DNA of 18,583 nt, from contig DDYM01000022.1 of NCBI GenBank assembly GCA_002347985.1, positions 49,828 through 68,410 on the forward strand, written 5' to 3'. Of this stretch, positions 14,310 to 18,583 are shown in pieces; positions within the stretch are counted from its first letter, which is position 1, and every line of letters begins with the position of its first letter. A program made the position numbers and the translations under genes. Source of the DNA: Bacteroidetes bacterium UBA2234 (lineage in GTDB: Bacteria; Bacteroidota; Bacteroidia; NS11-12g; UBA955). Below the pieces are notes generated by a model. The model was given only the letters and a program-made list of their open reading frames with translations, made no database searches and was not told where the DNA came from.

Positions 14310-15733
14310 TGCCATATATGGAAATTGGCTACCTAGTTGGCTCAGTGAGCTTTGTGGTAGGTTTGAAAATGATGGGTCAGCCCGATAGCGCCCGCAAAGG
14401 AAACTTGGTGGCTGCATTTGGTATGGCCATAGCCGTGATAGCGGCCCTGTTCTTTACATCCAAAGGCTTCCATGTAATTAGCAATTTGCAATATATCGTT
14501 GCGGCAATTGTTGCTGGAACGGTGATTGGAACGTTGATGGCCAAGCGTGTGCAAATGACAGCGATGCCAGAAATGGTGAGTTTGTTTAATGGTATGGGAG
14601 GTTTGAGCGCAGCATTGATTTCGATCATCGAATGGCGACATCTGTTGCATACTGTTGACAATCCTGAAGCGATGGGTCAGGCAGCGGCTTTGCCCATGGG
14701 AATGTATATTCCAATTATGGCAGGTCTAATTATCGGAACCATTTCTTTTGTGGGTTCGATTGTGGCTTGGGGCAAGTTGAATGGTAGCATTGGAGATTTC
14801 CGATTCCCTTCTCAGCAGATCATCAATGCGGTGGTTTTGGTTGCGATTTTGGGTGTTGCTTATATTAACTACGGAGAATTCAATGCGTCGCATTCTTCTC
14901 TGTACTTCTTCGTGACGATAGGTTTGGCAGTTGTTTATGGCTTGTTGTTCGTTTTCCCAATTGGCGGAGCGGATATGCCTGTTGTGATTTCATTGTTGAA
15001 CTCTTTCACCGGTGTAGCTGCGGCTTGTGGTGGTTTCTTGTACCAAAACAAGGTGATGTTGATGGGCGGTGTATTGGTAGGTTCAGCCGGAACCATCCTT
15101 ACGGTGGTGATGTGCAAAGCGATGAATCGTTCGTTGATGAATGTATTGATTGGTATGGCAGGTGGCAATGGAGGCGGAAGTTCAACCAGCGCTTCGGGTG
15201 GTAGCGTAAGAGAGGTTCAAGCAACCGACGTTGCGATCATGATGAAATATGCATCCAAAGTTATCATCGTACCTGGTTACGGTTTGGCAGTGGCCCAGGC
15301 CCAGCACGTTTGTCACGAATTGGAGAATTTGTTGGAAGCCGAAGGCGTTGATGTGAAATATGCCATTCACCCGGTGGCGGGTCGTATGCCAGGTCATATG
15401 AACGTTTTGTTGGCAGAATCAAATGTGGACTACGACAAACTCATCGAGATGGAACATATCAATCCAGAATTCGCAACAACCGATGTGGTTTTGGTGGTGG
15501 GTGCGAACGACGTGGTAAATCCCGCGGCGAAAACCGATCCAACCAGCCCCATTTACGGCATGCCGATTTTGGATGTAGATCAAGCCAAGCAGATCATCGT
15601 ACTGAAAAGAAGTATGAAAGCCGGTTATGCGGGTATCGAAAACGAACTGTTCTTCCATCCCAAGTGCGGTATGTTGTTTGGTGACGCCAAAGCGAGTTTG
15701 CAGAAGTTGGTGAACGAGGTGAAAGCCCTGTAA
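14306..15733 (+). CDS. pntB: NAD(P) transhydrogenase, beta subunit
   Basis: The 475-residue subunit joins the rest of the membrane domain to the NADP(H)-binding domain III. About eight or nine hydrophobic segments cover residues 5-270, with KRVQMTAMPEMVSLFNGMGG near the conserved proton-channel helices. A glycine/serine linker (GGNGGGSSTSASGGS) then leads to domain III. That domain has VPGYGLAVAQAQH (the NADP-binding glycine motif), HPVAGRMPGHMNVLLAE, DVVLVVGANDVVNPAA and a C-terminal LKRSMKAGYAGIENELF, all hallmarks of PntB. The gene overlaps pntAB by 4 bases and completes the operon, so all three subunits are intact. In this setting the enzyme would make NADPH from NADH using the proton gradient, or run in reverse. 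The ATG at 14306 is supported by the ATGA overlap; a later in-frame Met (residue 5) is a minor alternative. Confidence 0.95.
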   Translation: MMPYMEIGYLVGSVSFVVGLKMMGQPDSARKGNLVAAFGMAIAVIAALFFTSKGFHVISNLQYIVAAIVAGTVIGTLMAKRVQMTAMPEMVSLFNGMGGLSAALISIIEWRHLLHTVDNPEAMGQAAALPMGMYIPIMAGLIIGTISFVGSIVAWGKLNGSIGDFRFPSQQIINAVVLVAILGVAYINYGEFNASHSSLYFFVTIGLAVVYGLLFVFPIGGADMPVVISLLNSFTGVAAACGGFLYQNKVMLMGGVLVGSAGTILTVVMCKAMNRSLMNVLIGMAGGNGGGSSTSASGGSVREVQATDVAIMMKYASKVIIVPGYGLAVAQAQHVCHELENLLEAEGVDVKYAIHPVAGRMPGHMNVLLAESNVDYDKLIEMEHINPEFATTDVVLVVGANDVVNPAAKTDPTSPIYGMPILDVDQAKQIIVLKRSMKAGYAGIENELFFHPKCGMLFGDAKASLQKLVNEVKAL

Positions 15734-15810
15734 ATCATCAAGTTTTAACCCTTTTATTGGCTCTTTCTATTCGTAGAATTTGCAAAACATTTAGAAAACT
15801 AGAATTTTTC

Positions 15811-18036
15811 ATGAAGCGTACTCTCCTCACAATTGCTGTCCTATTTTGCAGTTTTGGCTTTGTCCAAGCCCAATCCTATCATATTTACGATGTCAAGCGC
15901 AACGATGCCCAAAAGTATCAAAGCATCAATCCTGGATATCTGAATACCGAGATGGACGATGCTTCGGAAGGAGCGGGTTGGAAACGAATCAATTGGGACA
16001 CGCTGAATAAGGGCTATGCACTGGTGGATTCAATCCCTTTTCCATTTCAACTGAAAGGGGCTAACAAGAATTTATTTCGCGCTACCAAGAACGGGGTTGT
16101 GGCCTTTGATTGGACGGGATTCCCTGCAGTAGATAAGGTTGTTTCTGATGTTACGAGCCCGAATTTGCCCAATCAATCCATTGTAATCGGTGGGATATTG
16201 GCCAAAGGCGAAAACGATCGCATCGTAACAAAAGTGTTTGGGTCGGCCCCGCATCGACAGTATTGGGTGAAGTTTCAGTCGTTTAGTGTAGCAGCGGATA
16301 CCTCAGATAAATATGGAACTTATTCCTATCATGCGGTGGTTTTTGACGAAGGGACCAACCACATTCATTTGGTGCAGATGGCTTGGGGTTCGGAGTTTGC
16401 GTGGTACAAAGATTCAGTTCCTGTGAAGTTGAAAAATGCGATGGGCATTCACTTGGGCCCATTTGAATCATATTCTATTTCAACCTTGGATGATGCGTAT
16501 AATGGTCATCAACTGAAAGACAAATCGTTTACCAACAATTCGTTCTATACTTTTGCCCCGGGTAAGGTGAAGTCTACCGATGCTTCTTTGTCGCGCGGTT
16601 ACAATAGCAACCGAAATGGCACTTATTATGTCAAGGCCGGAAGCAACTCTTACTTGCCACTGCAATTGCTTTACACGTTTCATGGCGATGTGGCAGCGAC
16701 CGATAATCACGCGATTTACGTTCAAATCAACAATGAGACACCAATAAAATACGATCTGTCTGTGTTATCAACGCAGGATTATCGTACGGGCTTGTTGGTG
16801 CCTTCAATTCTGAGAAATACAACGGCAGGGGATTTTGTCAAAATCAAGGCCTGGACTTCGTTGTCGTCGGGTGCTTCGGATGAAAATCCATCCAATGATA
16901 CTTGCACTACCAATTTTAAGTACATCTGTCAAAATCAATATCAAATCACGAAAGGGCCATTGTTGATAGAGTTTTACACGGCAACATGGTGTCCGACTTG
17001 TCCGATTCTCCGCAATTATATCGATTCTATGAAGTTGAATGAGAATTCAATGAATATTATCGTGGAGCATCACGTGAACGATTATATGAACAATCCGCAA
17101 GCCCCTGGGGTGTTTGATTCCTTGCCTTTTTTGATCATAAATCGCGAATACAATCCCATTGCACAAGGGGTGAAGCCCGCTGATTTGGCCAAGCAGATTG
17201 GCGTTCAAGCCAAAATCAATTACCAATGGGTAAACATGAAATTTGAGTCGATGCAATTTAATCAAGCCACCGGTAAAATCACGGGTAAGATTACGGCAAC
17301 GATGGCGGATTACCATGCCAAGTCTACCTTGCGATTGGGGGTGATGTTGAAAGAAAGGGATGTTCGTGGATTGGGTTCTGGCTGGGATCAACGGGTGGAT
17401 GTAACGGCGACATTGGATTCGAATTCAATATTTTTTAAAAAGAACAAGACGTTGTCGGGGTATCATCACGACAATGTGATTTGGAATGTAGCCGGCGGGA
17501 AACACGGTAAAAATGGATTTGGCACTGTGGATGAAATAATCGCTTCGGGCTCTACCATTTCCTATGATTTTACATTAACGGTTCCGGATACAATTTTGAG
17601 TTTGGGGATCCCCAATACCGCAGATTTTGGTCCTTATGGCGCGGTGAAAGCTCGCTACAAACCGGCAGATTATAGTGTGGTGGGTTTTGCTGCGGACGAC
17701 TGGAGCGCGGGAATCAGTGAGACGGTGAACAATGGAAATTTTGGCTCAGGTATCATCTCTGCCATAGAGCAAAAAGTGTGGGATGTACGGGCCTCAACGC
17801 AAAGTATAAATCAGGCTGTTCCATTTGTATTATATCCCAATCCTGCAGCGGGTCAAGCCCATATTCAAATTGATGCCATCTTACAGTCAGTGACCGTTTT
17901 GGATCTGATGGGTCGTGTTGTTAAAAACAACGGTTCAGAATCTACCATCGATTTAACTGGAATTTCGTCTGGAACATACTTGGTTCGCGTGAAAACTCCA
18001 CAAGGCGAGGGCGTTTCACGATTGATTGTTCAGTAA
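15811..18036 (+). CDS. T9SS-sorted secreted protein with a thioredoxin-like CPTC site (Omp28-like)
   Basis: The protein is 741 residues. The signal peptide MKRTLLTIAVLFCSFGFVQA ends at AQA-Q (about 20/21). Residues 21-250 form a beta-rich domain with WKRINWDTLNKGY and ATKNGVVAFDW, followed by a second beta-rich segment (about 258-375) containing C365 and C373. A thioredoxin-like region follows: LLIEFYTATWCPTCPILRNY (384-403), with the redox pair C394/C397, and then an Omp28-type continuation with PFLIINREYNP. The C-terminus (670-741) is a type A T9SS sorting domain with LYPNPAAGQ, LDLMGRVV and SSGTYLVRVKT. The likely job is a surface or secreted thiol-disulfide or redox-sensing role, but only the motif supports this. 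The ATG at 15811 was chosen because it starts the signal peptide; an in-frame TTG at 15757 would bury it. The spacer from pntB is 77 bases with only a poor promoter match. Confidence 0.82.
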   Translation: MKRTLLTIAVLFCSFGFVQAQSYHIYDVKRNDAQKYQSINPGYLNTEMDDASEGAGWKRINWDTLNKGYALVDSIPFPFQLKGANKNLFRATKNGVVAFDWTGFPAVDKVVSDVTSPNLPNQSIVIGGILAKGENDRIVTKVFGSAPHRQYWVKFQSFSVAADTSDKYGTYSYHAVVFDEGTNHIHLVQMAWGSEFAWYKDSVPVKLKNAMGIHLGPFESYSISTLDDAYNGHQLKDKSFTNNSFYTFAPGKVKSTDASLSRGYNSNRNGTYYVKAGSNSYLPLQLLYTFHGDVAATDNHAIYVQINNETPIKYDLSVLSTQDYRTGLLVPSILRNTTAGDFVKIKAWTSLSSGASDENPSNDTCTTNFKYICQNQYQITKGPLLIEFYTATWCPTCPILRNYIDSMKLNENSMNIIVEHHVNDYMNNPQAPGVFDSLPFLIINREYNPIAQGVKPADLAKQIGVQAKINYQWVNMKFESMQFNQATGKITGKITATMADYHAKSTLRLGVMLKERDVRGLGSGWDQRVDVTATLDSNSIFFKKNKTLSGYHHDNVIWNVAGGKHGKNGFGTVDEIIASGSTISYDFTLTVPDTILSLGIPNTADFGPYGAVKARYKPADYSVVGFAADDWSAGISETVNNGNFGSGIISAIEQKVWDVRASTQSINQAVPFVLYPNPAAGQAHIQIDAILQSVTVLDLMGRVVKNNGSESTIDLTGISSGTYLVRVKTPQGEGVSRLIVQ

Positions 18037-18055
18037 TTCTAATTTGGATTGATGC

Positions 18056-18073
18056 AATTTGATGCATCAAATT
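18056..18073. repeat. 18-base perfect palindrome in a convergent gene junction
   Basis: AATTTGATGCATCAAATT reads the same on both strands. The motif TTGATGCA also repeats in direct orientation at 18049-18056 and 18059-18066. It fills the end of the 37-base spacer between two convergent genes and abuts the stop codon of the minus-strand gene. It may be a shared terminator hairpin or a protein-binding site. Confidence 0.4.
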
Positions 18074-18583
18074 TTACTGCAAACTACAGTTGTCTAAGGC
18101 GATTTCTAGGGCTTGGTTGATTTGCGCAACTGGTGCAAAACAGGTCTGATTTGCGCATACTTCGATTTGCTTTTTCTGCGTCCCATTTTTGAATTCGATG
18201 GTTGTCCAGCTGGGAAGGTGCTTCGCAATTTCTAGCGTCTCCGCCGATGTCCATTCTTCCTGTGGGTTGTTCGCGTTGCGTTCCAATTTGATGTGGCAGC
18301 CGCCGAGGGTGATGGCTTGCGCGAGTTTCGACCAATTGAAATACCAGCCGGGGTTTTGAATCATTGACTTGGTGACCTGATTGAGCAGGATTTTCGATAG
18401 TTCAATGTATTCGAAATTTGATTTCATTGTTCCAATCTGAAATAGGCAGTGGGCCAGCACGGAATTGGGGGAAGCAATCACATCGTCGTTTAAATCACTT
18501 TTTCTCACAATCAATTCCTCGCCATTGCGCGGTGTAAAGGCCAATTGTTGGGTTTGGGGATTGTAAAATAGCTCGATGGATTT
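18074..18583 (-). CDS. C-terminal part of a YyaL-type thioredoxin-domain protein (N-terminus outside the window)
   Basis: The frame is open to the right edge, reading KSIELFYNPQTQQLAFTPRN at its visible start, so the TTG at 18544 is not a real start. About 169 residues remain. NDDVIASPNSVLAHCLFQIG resembles the conserved 'D-x-V-x-P-S-x-N-S-V-x-A-x-x-L-x-x-L' helix near the end of YyaL/spermatogenesis-associated-20-like proteins. The final CANQTCFAPV resembles the C-x-x-x-x-C-x-x-P-V tail of the same family. NPGWYFNWSKLAQAI between them also fits. Full family members have an N-terminal thioredoxin-like domain and a six-hairpin glycosidase-like fold and run to about 670-700 residues; their biochemical role is poorly defined. 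It is convergent with the T9SS gene at 15811-18036 across a palindromic spacer. Confidence 0.72.
   Translation of the reverse strand, partial: KSIELFYNPQTQQLAFTPRNGEELIVRKSDLNDDVIASPNSVLAHCLFQIGTMKSNFEYIELSKILLNQVTKSMIQNPGWYFNWSKLAQAITLGGCHIKLERNANNPQEEWTSAETLEIAKHLPSWTTIEFKNGTQKKQIEVCANQTCFAPVAQINQALEIALDNCSLQ

Noticed and set aside
15757..15810. TTG start for the CPTC protein at 15757
   Set aside because: It would place 18 basic residues ahead of a normal signal peptide that begins at the ATG at 15811.
1..18583. Mobile element, prophage, CRISPR array, tRNA or rRNA
   Set aside because: I found no transposase or integrase motif, no terminal repeats, no regularly spaced repeats, and no cloverleaf or conserved rRNA segment on either strand.

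Overview
The window looks like an ordinary chromosomal segment of a member of the Bacteroidota. The grounds are: two secreted proteins with C-terminal type IX secretion (T9SS) sorting domains, several start-proximal matches to the Bacteroidota -7 promoter element TAnnTTTG, A-rich leaders rather than strong Shine-Dalgarno sites, and MetH present as a stand-alone homocysteine-binding module. I see no transposase, integrase, phage gene, CRISPR array, tRNA or rRNA.

Layout. The left edge (1-959) holds the 3' part of a polysaccharide flippase-type membrane protein. Next come an NAD(P)-type glutamate dehydrogenase (1062-2336) and, one base later, a short phosphatidylserine decarboxylase (2338-2988). 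A small exported cysteine/alanine-rich protein with internal repeats follows (3034-3450) and is closed by a long perfect terminator hairpin. A membrane-anchored protein of unknown function (3619-4536) overlaps by 4 bases the MetH homocysteine S-methyltransferase module (4533-5531). A leucine dehydrogenase (5598-6701) with its own terminator follows, then a GT-C-like multi-pass membrane protein (6808-8361). On the minus strand lie recJ (start 11664) and, 26 bases downstream, an exported class V aminotransferase (GTG start at 9940). Divergent from recJ is a T9SS-sorted protein (11741-12763). After a strong terminator comes a three-gene proton-translocating transhydrogenase operon, pntAA-pntAB-pntB (12846-15733). 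A 741-residue T9SS-sorted protein with a CPTC thioredoxin-like site (15811-18036) follows. The right edge is the C-terminal end of a YyaL-type protein on the minus strand.

How the genes relate. Glutamate dehydrogenase, leucine dehydrogenase and the transhydrogenase all act at the junction of amino-acid nitrogen metabolism and NAD(H)/NADP(H) balance, although they are separate transcription units. The rest are housekeeping (RecJ, Psd, MetH) or envelope and export genes.

Nothing here amounts to a clearly new multi-gene system. The points most worth a second look are the small Cys-pair repeat protein, the CPTC-bearing T9SS cargo, the exported class V aminotransferase with an Arg-Lys Tat-like signal, the unknown membrane protein coupled to the MetH module, and the very short predicted 5' leaders of several genes.
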